Positions 1 through 7,039 of a DNA stretch of 17,501 nt are shown here, piece after piece. Every line of letters starts with the position of its first letter. The first letter of the stretch is position 1. The stretch is from contig JASBZN010000010.1 in the NCBI GenBank assembly GCA_029983435.1, positions 1 to 17,501 of the forward strand, read 5' to 3'. The position numbers and the translations under genes were made by a program. Under the pieces are notes generated by a model that saw only the letters and a list, made by a program, of their open reading frames with translations, did no database searches and was not told the origin of the DNA. This DNA is from Urinicoccus sp. (GTDB taxonomy: Bacteria; Bacillota; Clostridia; Tissierellales; Peptoniphilaceae).

Positions 1-1279
1 TTTTTAATATATCTGATTGAACTTTCATAAGGAATTTTTTATTTGAAGCGCCCCCATCCACATTTAACTTCTTTCTCTTTAAACCACTGTTGGCTTGCAT
101 GCACTTCACAACATCATAGGTTAAGTAAGCAATGGACTCTAAAGTAGCCCGAACCAAGTGATTTTTATTGACCCCTCGAGTCAAGCCAAAAATGGCACCC
201 TGACAGTAAGGATTCCAATAGGGAGCGCCTAAGCCCGTAAAGGCAGGAACCACAATGGAACCGTTGGTATCCTTTACAGAAAGAGCCATCGCCTCTGATT
301 CTTCTGCACTGGTCATAAAGCCCAGTTGGTCTCGGAGCCACTGAATAGCCGACCCCGCAACAAAAATAGATCCCTCTAAGGCATAAGTCGTTTGACCATT
401 AATTTCCCAGGCAATGGAAGTCAGAAGACCATTTTTACTAATAATAGGCTGGTCCCCTGTATTCATAAGAACAAAAGCCCCTGTACCATAGGTGTTTTTT
501 GCCTCTCCAGGTTCAAAGCAAGATTGGCCAAAAAGAGCCGCTTGTTGATCCCCTAAAACCCCTGTAATGGGAATTTCACGGCCGAAAAAAGAAGAAGAGG
601 CGGACCCAAAATAGCCAGCAGAAGGACAAACCTCTGGAAGAATCTCCCGAGGAATATCCAAAAGGTCTAAAAGCTCTTGGTCCCACTCTTTGGTGTGAAT
701 ATTGTAAAGCATGGTCCGGCAGGCATTGGAAACATCCGTCTTATGTATTTTTCCGTGGCTAAAACGGGACATGAGGTAAGTATCTACCGTTCCAAAGGCA
801 ATCTCTCCACGTTTACACCGGTCCCGAAGGCCAGGAATAGAATCCAAAAGATACTTAATTTTCGTTGCAGAAAAATAAGCGTCAATTACTAAGCCGGTTT
901 TTTGTAAAATAGTATCCACATAGCCTTGGGCCTTTAAGGCATCCGCCATGGGAGCTGTCCGCCGGCACTGCCAAACAATGGCATTGTGAATGGGTTCGCC
1001 TGTTTTACGATCCCAAAGGATTGTCGTCTCCCTTTGGTTACTAATGCCAATGGCCTGAATGTCCTTGGCCTCAACAGAAGACTTAGCTAAAGCCTCTGCC
1101 GCCACCCCCGACATGGTAGAGAAAATATCAATGGGATTTTGTTCCACCCAGCCAGGTTTTGGAAAGTACTGGGGAAATTCCTTTTGAGCCAGGGACACCA
1201 CTCTCCCCTCCTCATCAAAAAGGATGGCACGGGTACTGGTTGTGCCAGCATCTAAAGATAGAAAGTAGGTCAATTCCAT
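1..1279 (-). CDS. glpK: Glycerol kinase, 3' end cut by window edge
   Basis: This gene makes glycerol 3-phosphate from glycerol and ATP in the cytoplasm (FGGY kinase family). The reading frame is open from an ATG at 1279 to the left edge and gives 426 residues; the family is about 500 long, so roughly 75 C-terminal residues are missing. Visible family landmarks are the N-terminal phosphate loop DAGTTSTRAI (10-19), WVEQNP (44-49), SNQRET (80-85), GTVDTYL (163-169), GDQQAALFGQ (243-252), KNTYGTGAF (261-269), ALEGSIFVAGSAIQWLRD (300-317) and NVDGGASKN (406-414). A GGAG-type ribosome site lies directly before the ATG. The gene is transcribed divergently from the cysteine desulfurase gene. One oddity: where Firmicute glycerol kinases carry a PTS-phosphorylated His in a HFFG motif, this protein reads SSFFG (229-233). 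Identification is firm. Confidence 0.96.
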   Translation of the reverse strand, partial: MELTYFLSLDAGTTSTRAILFDEEGRVVSLAQKEFPQYFPKPGWVEQNPIDIFSTMSGVAAEALAKSSVEAKDIQAIGISNQRETTILWDRKTGEPIHNAIVWQCRRTAPMADALKAQGYVDTILQKTGLVIDAYFSATKIKYLLDSIPGLRDRCKRGEIAFGTVDTYLMSRFSHGKIHKTDVSNACRTMLYNIHTKEWDQELLDLLDIPREILPEVCPSAGYFGSASSSFFGREIPITGVLGDQQAALFGQSCFEPGEAKNTYGTGAFVLMNTGDQPIISKNGLLTSIAWEINGQTTYALEGSIFVAGSAIQWLRDQLGFMTSAEESEAMALSVKDTNGSIVVPAFTGLGAPYWNPYCQGAIFGLTRGVNKNHLVRATLESIAYLTYDVVKCMQANSGLKRKKLNVDGGASNKKFLMKVQSDILK

Positions 1280-1295
1280 CTCTCCTTTCCCCTTT

Positions 1296-1304
1296 ATTGT
1301 ACCA
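1296..1304 (-). promoter_or_regulatory. Candidate extended -10 promoter of glpK
   Basis: Read on the minus strand, TGGTACAAT forms an extended -10 (TGn plus TACAAT) about 17 bases before the glpK start codon. No good -35 hexamer is visible at 17 bp (CTAGGG at 1319-1324). This is a pattern match only; the leader would be very short. Confidence 0.35.
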
Positions 1305-1330
1305 CAATTTTACTCCTTCCCTAGGAAAAA

Positions 1331-1360
1331 TTAACCAGATAAGGGTGTCTATGATATAAT
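1331..1360 (+). promoter_or_regulatory. Candidate sigma-A promoter of the nifS-like/mnmA operon
   Basis: A perfect -10 TATAAT (1355-1360) is preceded at 18 bp by TTAACC (1331-1336), a 4/6 match to the -35 consensus. Transcription would start about 10 bases before the AAGGTGAT ribosome site of the gene starting at 1377. Confidence 0.6.
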
Positions 1361-1376
1361 ACAAAAAGGTGATAGA

Positions 1377-2495
1377 ATGATTTATTTAGACCATGCGGCA
1401 ACGACTCCCCTAGATGGGGAGGTTTTAAAAACGTATATAGAGATGTTGGAAGAATACGGGAATCCTTCGAGCCTCCATCAATTGGGCAAGAGGGCGCAAA
1501 AATTTTTACGCCAGGCTAGGGAAGGGATTGCTGGACTTTTTAATGTGGATGATCGGGAGGTTTATTTTACTTCTGGGGCGACAGAGTCTAATAATTGGGC
1601 TTTGATTAGCCAGTCTTTAAGCCACAGGGAAGCTTTTGGTCAGGATGAAATTATTGCAAGTAGCTTGGAACATCCTGCAGTAAATAAAACTCTGGACTAT
1701 TTAGAGGGCTTAGGTTTTAAGGTTCATTTTGTAGATCCTAGAGATGGGGACATCCAAGTAGAGGACTTTTTAAATAAGACGACGGACAGGACTTGCGGCT
1801 GGGTTTGTATGGCGGTAAATAATGAAACGGGGTCTATTTTACCTATTGAGGCTTTAGGAGAAGAAGCCAGGGACCGAAAGATTTATTTTCATGTAGACGG
1901 GGTCCAAGGGATGGCCCTACTTTCTTTGGATTTACGGAAGGTTTTTTTTACTAGTTTAACTTGTTCTGGCCATAAGCTCTATGGGCCCAAGGGTCAGGGT
2001 TTTTTAATGACGAAAAATTTAAAGAGGCCTTTAACTCCCTTCCACCATGGTGGGGGCCAAGAGTTTGGGTTAAGACCAGGAACGGTGGATGTTCCAGGGG
2101 CTGTAGCCTTATGTAAGGCCTTGGAAATTGCCTATAAAAGGGCAGAAGTCGATGCGAAGGATGACGAAATTTTAAGAGAAACTTGTATTGAAAAATTAAG
2201 AGATGCTGGTGTGGATTTTGAAGTGAACGAATTAAAACGCCAATCTCCAAGGATTTTGAGTCTTTGGATCAAGGGAGTTCCAGCCCAGGAACTCTTGATG
2301 AAGATGGATATAGGAGGAATTTGTCTTTCGGCAGGAAGTGCTTGCTCTGCGGGGGCTTTGAAGTCTAGTCAAGTGATTGAGAGTATGTATCCAGAGGATC
2401 TTAATCGGGGGTCAGAAAGTCTTCGGTTGTCTTTTGGCAGAGGAAATACTCTGGAAGATTTGGATTCTCTAGTGAGGATTTTGGCAAAGGGTTAA
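1377..2495 (+). CDS. Cysteine desulfurase (NifS/IscS family)
   Basis: A PLP enzyme that removes sulfur from L-cysteine as a persulfide and passes it to sulfur acceptors. Visible motifs in 372 residues are the N-terminal LDHAATTPL (4-12), TSGATESNN (65-73), the PLP-stacking His99 in LEHPAV, HVDGVQG (172-178), the PLP lysine in SGHKLYGPKG (Lys200), GLRPGTVDVPG (231-241) and the catalytic cysteine loop SAGSACSAG (Cys323). The short loop around the cysteine resembles the NifS/IscS group. The gene is followed after 10 bases by mnmA on the same strand, the common Firmicute arrangement in which the desulfurase feeds tRNA 2-thiolation. Its start has a good ribosome site (AAGGTGAT). Which paralogue it is (iscS, nifS, or a dedicated tRNA-thiolation enzyme) cannot be told from sequence alone, so no symbol is given. 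Confidence 0.95.
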   Translation: MIYLDHAATTPLDGEVLKTYIEMLEEYGNPSSLHQLGKRAQKFLRQAREGIAGLFNVDDREVYFTSGATESNNWALISQSLSHREAFGQDEIIASSLEHPAVNKTLDYLEGLGFKVHFVDPRDGDIQVEDFLNKTTDRTCGWVCMAVNNETGSILPIEALGEEARDRKIYFHVDGVQGMALLSLDLRKVFFTSLTCSGHKLYGPKGQGFLMTKNLKRPLTPFHHGGGQEFGLRPGTVDVPGAVALCKALEIAYKRAEVDAKDDEILRETCIEKLRDAGVDFEVNELKRQSPRILSLWIKGVPAQELLMKMDIGGICLSAGSACSAGALKSSQVIESMYPEDLNRGSESLRLSFGRGNTLEDLDSLVRILAKG

Positions 2496-2505
2496 AGGAG
2501 GAAAC

Positions 2506-3606
2506 ATGCGAGTAATTTTAGGAATGAGCGGAGGTGTGGATTCCTCTGTTGCTGCCTATGTATTAAAAGAACAAGGGTACGATGTTATTGGCCTTTTTAT
2601 GAAAAATTGGGATGATACGGATGAATCTGGATTTTGTACGGCAGAAAGGGACTATGAAGATGTGGCCAAGGTAGCAGATCAGCTAGATATCCCCTATTAT
2701 TCCATTAATTTTGAAAAGGAATATTGGGACCGGGTTTTTACGTATTTCTTAAATGAATACAAAAAAGACCGGACGCCTAACCCAGATGTGATGTGCAATA
2801 AGGAGATTAAGTTCAAGGCCTTTTTAGATTCTGCCATGAATTTGGGAGGAGACTATATTGCCATGGGTCACTATGCTCGGACGAAACGGACAGAGGATGG
2901 TAAGGTCCATCTTTTACGAGGGGTGGACCAAAACAAGGATCAAAGTTACTTTTTATCGCAACTTTCCCAAGACCAGCTCCAACGGGCTCTTTTCCCTGTA
3001 GGAGACTTGACCAAGGCAGAAGTACGAGCCATTGCAAAAAAATTAGACTTGGCTACAGCGGATAAGAAAGATTCGACAGGAATTTGCTTTATTGGGGAAA
3101 GAAATTTTAATGAATTTTTGGCCAACTATCTTCCCAACCAACCTGGAAAGATGATGACCTTAGATGGAAAGGTCATGGGACAACACAATGGTCTTATGTA
3201 CTATACTATTGGGCAGCGCCAAGGCTTGGGTATTGGTGGAGGAGGAAAAACTGGGGAACCCTGGTTTGTGATAGGAAAGGATTTAAAAACCAAGACCCTC
3301 TATGTGGGTCAAGGAAAAAATCATCCAAACCTCTTTTCAGATACTTGCCTAGTGAGTGATTTAAACTTTGTCCAGGGCCAGGCGCCAGGAGAAAGTTTTG
3401 AAGCTGGGGTCAAGGTTCGCTACCGGCAAAAGGATGTTCCAGCTTCTGTAGAAATAAAGGGAAATCAAGCCAAGGTCACCTTTAAAGAAAAGGTTCGGGG
3501 GGTTACACCAGGCCAAGCTCTGGTCTTTTACCAAGGAGAAGAGTGCTTAGGAGGGGGCCTCATTGATGAAGCCTATTTCCAAGGGGAAAAACGACAATAC
3601 CAATAA
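2506..3606 (+). CDS. mnmA: tRNA-specific 2-thiouridylase MnmA
   Basis: This enzyme uses ATP and enzyme-bound persulfide to turn the wobble uridine of Lys, Glu and Gln tRNAs into 2-thiouridine. It is 366 residues long, the normal family size. Visible are the PP-loop ATPase motif SGGVDSS (8-14), the tRNA/catalytic motif PNPDVMCNKEIKF with Cys97, GHYAR (121-125), the second catalytic cysteine in STGICFIGERNF (Cys194), and the C-terminal beta-barrel region from about residue 205, including YYTIGQRQGLGIGG. A strong ribosome site (AAAGGAGG) lies in the 10-base gap after the desulfurase gene, so the two are almost certainly one operon. A hairpin terminator follows the stop codon closely. Confidence 0.97.
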   Translation: MRVILGMSGGVDSSVAAYVLKEQGYDVIGLFMKNWDDTDESGFCTAERDYEDVAKVADQLDIPYYSINFEKEYWDRVFTYFLNEYKKDRTPNPDVMCNKEIKFKAFLDSAMNLGGDYIAMGHYARTKRTEDGKVHLLRGVDQNKDQSYFLSQLSQDQLQRALFPVGDLTKAEVRAIAKKLDLATADKKDSTGICFIGERNFNEFLANYLPNQPGKMMTLDGKVMGQHNGLMYYTIGQRQGLGIGGGGKTGEPWFVIGKDLKTKTLYVGQGKNHPNLFSDTCLVSDLNFVQGQAPGESFEAGVKVRYRQKDVPASVEIKGNQAKVTFKEKVRGVTPGQALVFYQGEECLGGGLIDEAYFQGEKRQYQ

Positions 3607-3615
3607 GTTCTCTAG

Positions 3616-3641
3616 GCCCGGGATTTTCCCGGGTATTTTTA
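3616..3641 (+). terminator. Rho-independent terminator after mnmA
   Basis: CCCGGG (3617-3622) and CCCGGG (3628-3633) pair around an ATTTT loop and are followed by TATTTTTAT. It sits 10 bases after the mnmA stop codon. Confidence 0.8.
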
Positions 3642-3732
3642 TAAAAAAATGTCATCTCTTTTCCTGAAAGGCTTGGAGGAAAGGGAAAAATTGTGTAAGA
3701 TGATAGTATAAAAGGTGTAAAGGGAGAGAGTC

Positions 3733-4182
3733 ATGGAGAAGGGGAAGAGAAGAAAAATTAGTAAGAAAAAACGCCGAGACCAGATGCGGCGTCGGCGGAT
3801 TTTATTTTTTTGTTTGGTTTGTTTTGGTCTATACTTAATCTATGGGCTGTGGGAAGTGAAGTTTCGCTTGGCCAATGTCAAGGTAGATGAGGTGGAGGCA
3901 GTGGATCTCTATGTCATGCCAGACCAACAAATGGTTCATTTAGACAATAAAAAAGAGCTTAAGTGGATTGTTAAGAAAGTTCGAAAAATTTCTGGACATA
4001 AAGAAGACCTCCGGGGCCAGGCCGAAGGTCAAGTACGGTTTATTCATTTGTATTTAAACAACCAAGATCCTATTGAAATTTCCCAAACAGGAGACCAGGT
4101 TGCCGTAAATGGTAAGTGGTATCGGGTGAAAAAAATGGATCTCTACCGCTTGGACAAAATCTTTTCTGCGTATTTTAAATGA
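3733..4182 (+). CDS. Small membrane-anchored protein of unknown function
   Basis: I do not recognise the family with confidence. The 149 residues begin with a very basic stretch (about residues 3-22, nearly all Lys/Arg), then one hydrophobic membrane span (about 23-42, ILFFCLVCFGLYLIYGLW). The rest, about 105 residues, should lie outside the membrane by the positive-inside rule. That part is mixed alpha/beta in appearance, with a VDLYVMPDQQ strand, a Lys-rich helix (LKWIVKKVRKI) and a final strand/helix GKWYRVKKMDLYRLDKIF. It vaguely recalls small extracytoplasmic DUF5301-type domains, but this is only a resemblance. The start has a GGGAGAG ribosome site. A weak promoter (TTGGAG at 3673, TAAGAT at 3696) may serve it, since a terminator separates it from mnmA. 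Its stop codon directly abuts the stop codon of the convergent acetyltransferase gene. Confidence 0.8.
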   Translation: MEKGKRRKISKKKRRDQMRRRRILFFCLVCFGLYLIYGLWEVKFRLANVKVDEVEAVDLYVMPDQQMVHLDNKKELKWIVKKVRKISGHKEDLRGQAEGQVRFIHLYLNNQDPIEISQTGDQVAVNGKWYRVKKMDLYRLDKIFSAYFK

Positions 4183-4689
4183 TTAAAGGTCTTCCTTGGC
4201 CATGTCCTTGAGCTCTTCTCCATCGAGACGGAAAATAACCCATTCTGTATGGTCATCGGCTCCCAAACTTTGGTAGAGCTCATAAGAAGGGGTATTGGTT
4301 TTTAAGCAAGTCCATTCAAAGCGACGGCAATTTTTTTCCACGGCATGTTTTGCCATAAAGGCTAAGCATTTTTTTCCATAGCCTCGGTGGCGGTATTTTG
4401 GATCAATATAAAGGTCCTCTAAATACAGGCCTGGGCGACCTTCAAAAGTAGAAAAATTATAGAAGAAAACGAAGTAGCCAATGGGTTCTCCCTCGTAAAG
4501 AGGCAGGTACATATTGGCTGTTTTTTCGTCAAATAAAGACTTTTCTAAAATTTCTTCTGTTGCGGTGACATCTTTTAAGAGATCTTCATAAACAGCTAGG
4601 TCCTTAATAAAAGATAAAATAGTGGGAACGTCTTCTCGAGTTGCTTTGCGAATGGAAAAACCTTCCAAAGATGTTTTAAATGTATCCAT
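4183..4689 (-). CDS. GNAT N-acetyltransferase, diamine/polyamine (SSAT)-like
   Basis: A cytoplasmic acetyl-CoA-dependent acetyltransferase of 168 residues with one full GNAT fold. The acetyl-CoA pyrophosphate loop is R100-HR-G103-Y-G105 after the strand YLEDLYIDPKY (89-99). The later NTPSYELYQSLGA (132-144) has the Tyr139 that corresponds to the general acid of spermidine/spermine acetyltransferases. The order LYLEDLYI, RGYGKK, NxPSxxLYxxxGA and a C-terminal FRLDGEEL is closer to the SSAT branch than to RimI- or aminoglycoside-type enzymes, so a small amine is a plausible acceptor, but the true substrate is unknown. It starts with an excellent AGGAGG site seven bases before the ATG. It lies 91 bases downstream of the MATE gene on the same strand and may be co-transcribed with it. 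It converges with the upstream small membrane protein with no gap. Confidence 0.9.
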   Translation of the reverse strand: MDTFKTSLEGFSIRKATREDVPTILSFIKDLAVYEDLLKDVTATEEILEKSLFDEKTANMYLPLYEGEPIGYFVFFYNFSTFEGRPGLYLEDLYIDPKYRHRGYGKKCLAFMAKHAVEKNCRRFEWTCLKTNTPSYELYQSLGADDHTEWVIFRLDGEELKDMAKEDL

Positions 4690-4780
4690 AAGTATTCCTC
4701 CTATACTGAATTAAAATCTTTATTAAATGCTATACCCAAAAAATAAGTTTCTATAACAGATTTAAAGGGGGGAAAGATTT

Positions 4781-6127
4781 TTAGACCCGATTTCGAGTCC
4801 AATTTCCTCTTTTATAGGCAGTAAATAAGATGAGAAAGCAAGTAAAGTCTGCTGGCATATAAGAGGCAAATAAATAGCTAATGGGAAGATGTAAGACCCG
4901 GACCAGGATGTAAATCAGAGGAAGCTGAATACACCAATCGGCAAGTAAACCTGCATAGAGGAGGGGGCGGTTGTAGCCACTTCCCATAAAGGCAACGCCG
5001 CAGCCGAAGCCGTAGCCTAAAAAGGGGAGGAAAAAGGAAGAGAACAAAAGCATTTCAGATCCAATTTCAATGACTTCGGGGTCGGGGATAAAAAGCCCCA
5101 TAATTCCTTGACGGAATACAATGACAAAGAGTAAGAAGGTTCCCATAATTAAGGCGTTCATCTTAGAGGAAAGCCGTGAAACTTCTTGGGCTGTTTCTGA
5201 GTCATTTTGGCCCAAATAGTGGCCTACAAGGGTGGAACCTCCAAGCATCAAACCGTTTAGAGGTAAAAAGGCAGTACTATAAATTTTTCCGGCAATGCCA
5301 AAGGCAGAAATAGCCTTGACACCATAAAAAGCAACAAAGCGGATTACCAGGGCATTAAAGACAAAGCGCAAGGTTTGTTGAATACCGTTAGGGATACCAA
5401 TTCGAAGTAATTTTTTATCGATAGAGGGTACTAGGTGAAAGAGTTGTTTAAAGCGGATACGAATGCCCTTGTGGCCCCTTAAAAGGAGATAAAAGCCTAA
5501 AAGAAAGCTAAAGGAAATAGAAATAACGGTAGCTAGAGCAGCCCCATAAACTCCAAGACCAAAACCTGGAATATTAAAAAAGGGGACTTTGGAAAACATA
5601 AGGATGGGGTCCAAAATTAAGTTAATCAGGGTAGAGAGGACCATAATATGCATGGGAGTTTTTGCGTCTCCCTGGCAACGGAAAATCGTATTTACAGAAA
5701 ATGAAGCAAAAAAGACAGGCAAAAAATAAATCCGCAAAAATCCATAGTCTTGGGCCGCTTCAATAACTTCGGGGTCTTGGGTGTAGAGGTGTAAAAGGGG
5801 ATCAAATAAGAGGAAAAAAATCCCAGCAGAAATCAGAGCCATAAAAACTTTAAAGGTAATGGTCTGTTCGCTAATAGTTAGGGTCTTTTCCCTATCGCCT
5901 TGGCCATGGCTTTGGCTAATCATGGAGACAGAACTGGACCCAATGACTTCATTTAAAAAGTCAAAAATCCAAAAAATACCAGTAAAAATCGTGACACCAG
6001 CCACAGCGCTACTACTGATTTTACCCACCCAAATCATATCTACCATGTCGTAAATAGCCTCTAGGGCAAAAGATAACATGGTGGGGTAGGAAAGGGACCA
6101 TAATTTTTTTGATAAGGATTTTTCCAT
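4781..6127 (-). CDS. MATE family multidrug/toxic-compound exporter
   Basis: A membrane transporter of 448 residues, the normal MATE length, with about 12 hydrophobic spans in two similar halves. The N-terminal half begins with KLWSLSYPTMLSFALEAIYDMVDMIWVG, the usual first span with the P-x-x-x and D-x-x-W-V features, followed by GxxVAGVT-like and SxSMISQSHGQGD segments typical of the family. Export is expected to be driven by sodium or proton gradient; the substrate cannot be read from sequence. The start has a consensus AGGAGG site. Its promoter lies about 130 bases upstream and is a perfect sigma-A match, leaving a long leader with hairpins (see that entry). The SSAT-like acetyltransferase follows it on the same strand, so the pair could handle one toxic amine, but this is speculation. 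Confidence 0.94.
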   Translation of the reverse strand: MEKSLSKKLWSLSYPTMLSFALEAIYDMVDMIWVGKISSSAVAGVTIFTGIFWIFDFLNEVIGSSSVSMISQSHGQGDREKTLTISEQTITFKVFMALISAGIFFLLFDPLLHLYTQDPEVIEAAQDYGFLRIYFLPVFFASFSVNTIFRCQGDAKTPMHIMVLSTLINLILDPILMFSKVPFFNIPGFGLGVYGAALATVISISFSFLLGFYLLLRGHKGIRIRFKQLFHLVPSIDKKLLRIGIPNGIQQTLRFVFNALVIRFVAFYGVKAISAFGIAGKIYSTAFLPLNGLMLGGSTLVGHYLGQNDSETAQEVSRLSSKMNALIMGTFLLFVIVFRQGIMGLFIPDPEVIEIGSEMLLFSSFFLPFLGYGFGCGVAFMGSGYNRPLLYAGLLADWCIQLPLIYILVRVLHLPISYLFASYMPADFTCFLILFTAYKRGNWTRNRV

Positions 6128-6247
6128 AAAGACCTCCTAACTTCCATAAAATTTTGTTTTCTCCTGGGGAAAACGGAGTCTATAAAAAGAAAAACATCCA
6201 TCAAAATGGATATTTTAAAACACATCTTGGCAAAAAGTCTCTTAGAA
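6128..6247 (-). promoter_or_regulatory. Hairpin-bearing 5' leader of the MATE gene
   Basis: Between the predicted transcription start near 6248 and the MATE start codon lies an A/T-rich leader of about 120 nt. On the minus strand it contains ATCCAT/ATGGAT (6196-6211, loop TTTG) followed at once by GTTTTTCTTTTT, the layout of a weak intrinsic terminator. After it comes a second hairpin GTTTTC/GAAAAC (6156-6174) and then the ribosome site. It could act as an attenuator, but it matches no riboswitch class that I recognise. Confidence 0.4.
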
Positions 6248-6254
6248 TGATTAA

Positions 6255-6283
6255 ATTATATCCCCGTCAAAAAAAGATGTCAA
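6255..6283 (-). promoter_or_regulatory. Perfect-consensus sigma-A promoter of the MATE gene
   Basis: Read on the minus strand, TTGACA (6278-6283) and TATAAT (6255-6260) are separated by exactly 17 bases. Both hexamers are exact consensus. The spacer contains a T-run and a second TTGAC copy. Confidence 0.9.
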
Positions 6284-6437
6284 TAAAGGGGAAGTCCTAA
6301 GGTCTTACGGCTGCCTAAAAAGACCAAACCATAAAATTAAAAAACAGAGAAAAACCTGTGTAAAAAACAAGAAAGAGGGTAATATCATAATAACCTATGT
6401 AAAAATGTAAAAAAGATTTAAATCAGGGAGGAATAAA
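6284..6437. other. A-rich intergenic region upstream of the flavodoxin gene
   Basis: No gene is visible here. On the plus strand there are two near-identical copies of ACCTRTGTAAAAA (6354-6366 and 6393-6405), 39 bp apart, then a shorter ATGTAAAAAAG. A GGTCTT/AAGACC inverted repeat lies at 6301-6325 without a T-tract. I found no convincing promoter for the flavodoxin gene, only weak -10-like TAATAT (6380-6385). The GGGAGG ribosome site at about 6426 is clear. Confidence 0.4.
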
Positions 6438-6920
6438 ATGGCAAAGAAAACACTTGTGTTATATTTTTCAGTAAACCAACACACAAAACAATTGGCAGAA
6501 GTTTTAAGTGATAAACTTGGGGCAGATTTGGAAGAAGTTCATCCAAAAGAAGCCTATCCAGAAAACTACAATGTCTTAGTTACCATGGTAAAAGAACAAA
6601 TTGAAAATAACGAAATTCCAGAAGCTTGTGAATTGGAACATAAGTTAGAAGATTATGATGTTATCCTATTGGGGACACCAAACTGGTGGAGCCATATAGC
6701 ACCACCATTGTTGGGCTTAATGAAAGCAAATAAGGTGGAAGGAAAGACCGTTGGTATCTTTGCAACTCATATTGGCGGCGGTATTGGCGGCATTGAAAAG
6801 GCTGCAAAAGAAGCATGGCCAAATAACGACTATCTAGAATCCTTAGAAGTATATGGAGATGGTGGTTCTAACAGAGAAAAATTAATTAATGAATGGATTG
6901 AAAAAACAAATCTTAAATAA
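6438..6920 (+). CDS. Flavodoxin-like FMN protein
   Basis: A cytoplasmic flavodoxin-fold protein of 160 residues, probably binding FMN. Residues 3-10 form the first strand (KKTLVLYF). The phosphate loop that follows is SVNQHT (11-16), where most relatives read SxTGNT. The flavin-flanking loop LLGTPNWWSHIAPPL (77-91) with Trp83-Trp84 and the later GIFATHIGGGIGGIEKA (106-121) fit the short 'flavodoxin family protein' group, which includes NADPH-dependent FMN proteins and electron carriers, better than classical long-chain flavodoxins. Codon choice is more A-rich than in the neighbours (AAA, GAA, CCA), which hints at high expression. The gene has a good GGGAGG site and its own strong terminator, so it is probably a single-gene unit. 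Whether it is an electron carrier or a quinone/nitro reductase cannot be decided here. Confidence 0.9.
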   Translation: MAKKTLVLYFSVNQHTKQLAEVLSDKLGADLEEVHPKEAYPENYNVLVTMVKEQIENNEIPEACELEHKLEDYDVILLGTPNWWSHIAPPLLGLMKANKVEGKTVGIFATHIGGGIGGIEKAAKEAWPNNDYLESLEVYGDGGSNREKLINEWIEKTNLK

Positions 6921-6926
6921 AAGGAG

Positions 6927-6960
6927 GGCCCTTGAATCAGAAAGATTCAAGGGCCTTTTT
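6927..6960 (+). terminator. Strong rho-independent terminator after the flavodoxin gene
   Basis: A perfect 12-bp stem (GGCCCTTGAATC at 6927-6938 with GATTCAAGGGCC at 6944-6955), loop AGAAA, followed by five T. It sits 6 bases after the stop codon. On the other strand only a weak T-tract follows. Confidence 0.93.
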
Positions 6961-6976
6961 ATAAGGAAAAGAGGGG

Positions 6977-7000
6977 CCAGGTCTTAGGACCTGGTTTGTT
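6977..7000. terminator. Second hairpin, possible back-up or bidirectional terminator
   Basis: CCAGGTC (6977-6983) pairs with GACCTGG (6988-6994) around TTAG, followed on the plus strand by TTTGTTAT. It lies between the flavodoxin terminator and the end of the convergent ECF-S gene and could serve either, although neither side has a long T-tract. Confidence 0.5.
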
Positions 7001-7039
7001 ATGACCTTATATTATGATGGAGATGGATTTTTGGTCAGG

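Noticed and set aside
677..892. Short plus-strand open frames inside glpK (also 1159-1359)
   Set aside because: They lie antisense to a glycerol kinase frame whose motifs run unbroken through both regions.
1951..2250. Open frame of 99 codons on the minus strand inside the cysteine desulfurase gene
   Set aside because: The plus-strand gene has all catalytic motifs across this stretch; the antisense frame has no ribosome site of note and no recognisable motif.
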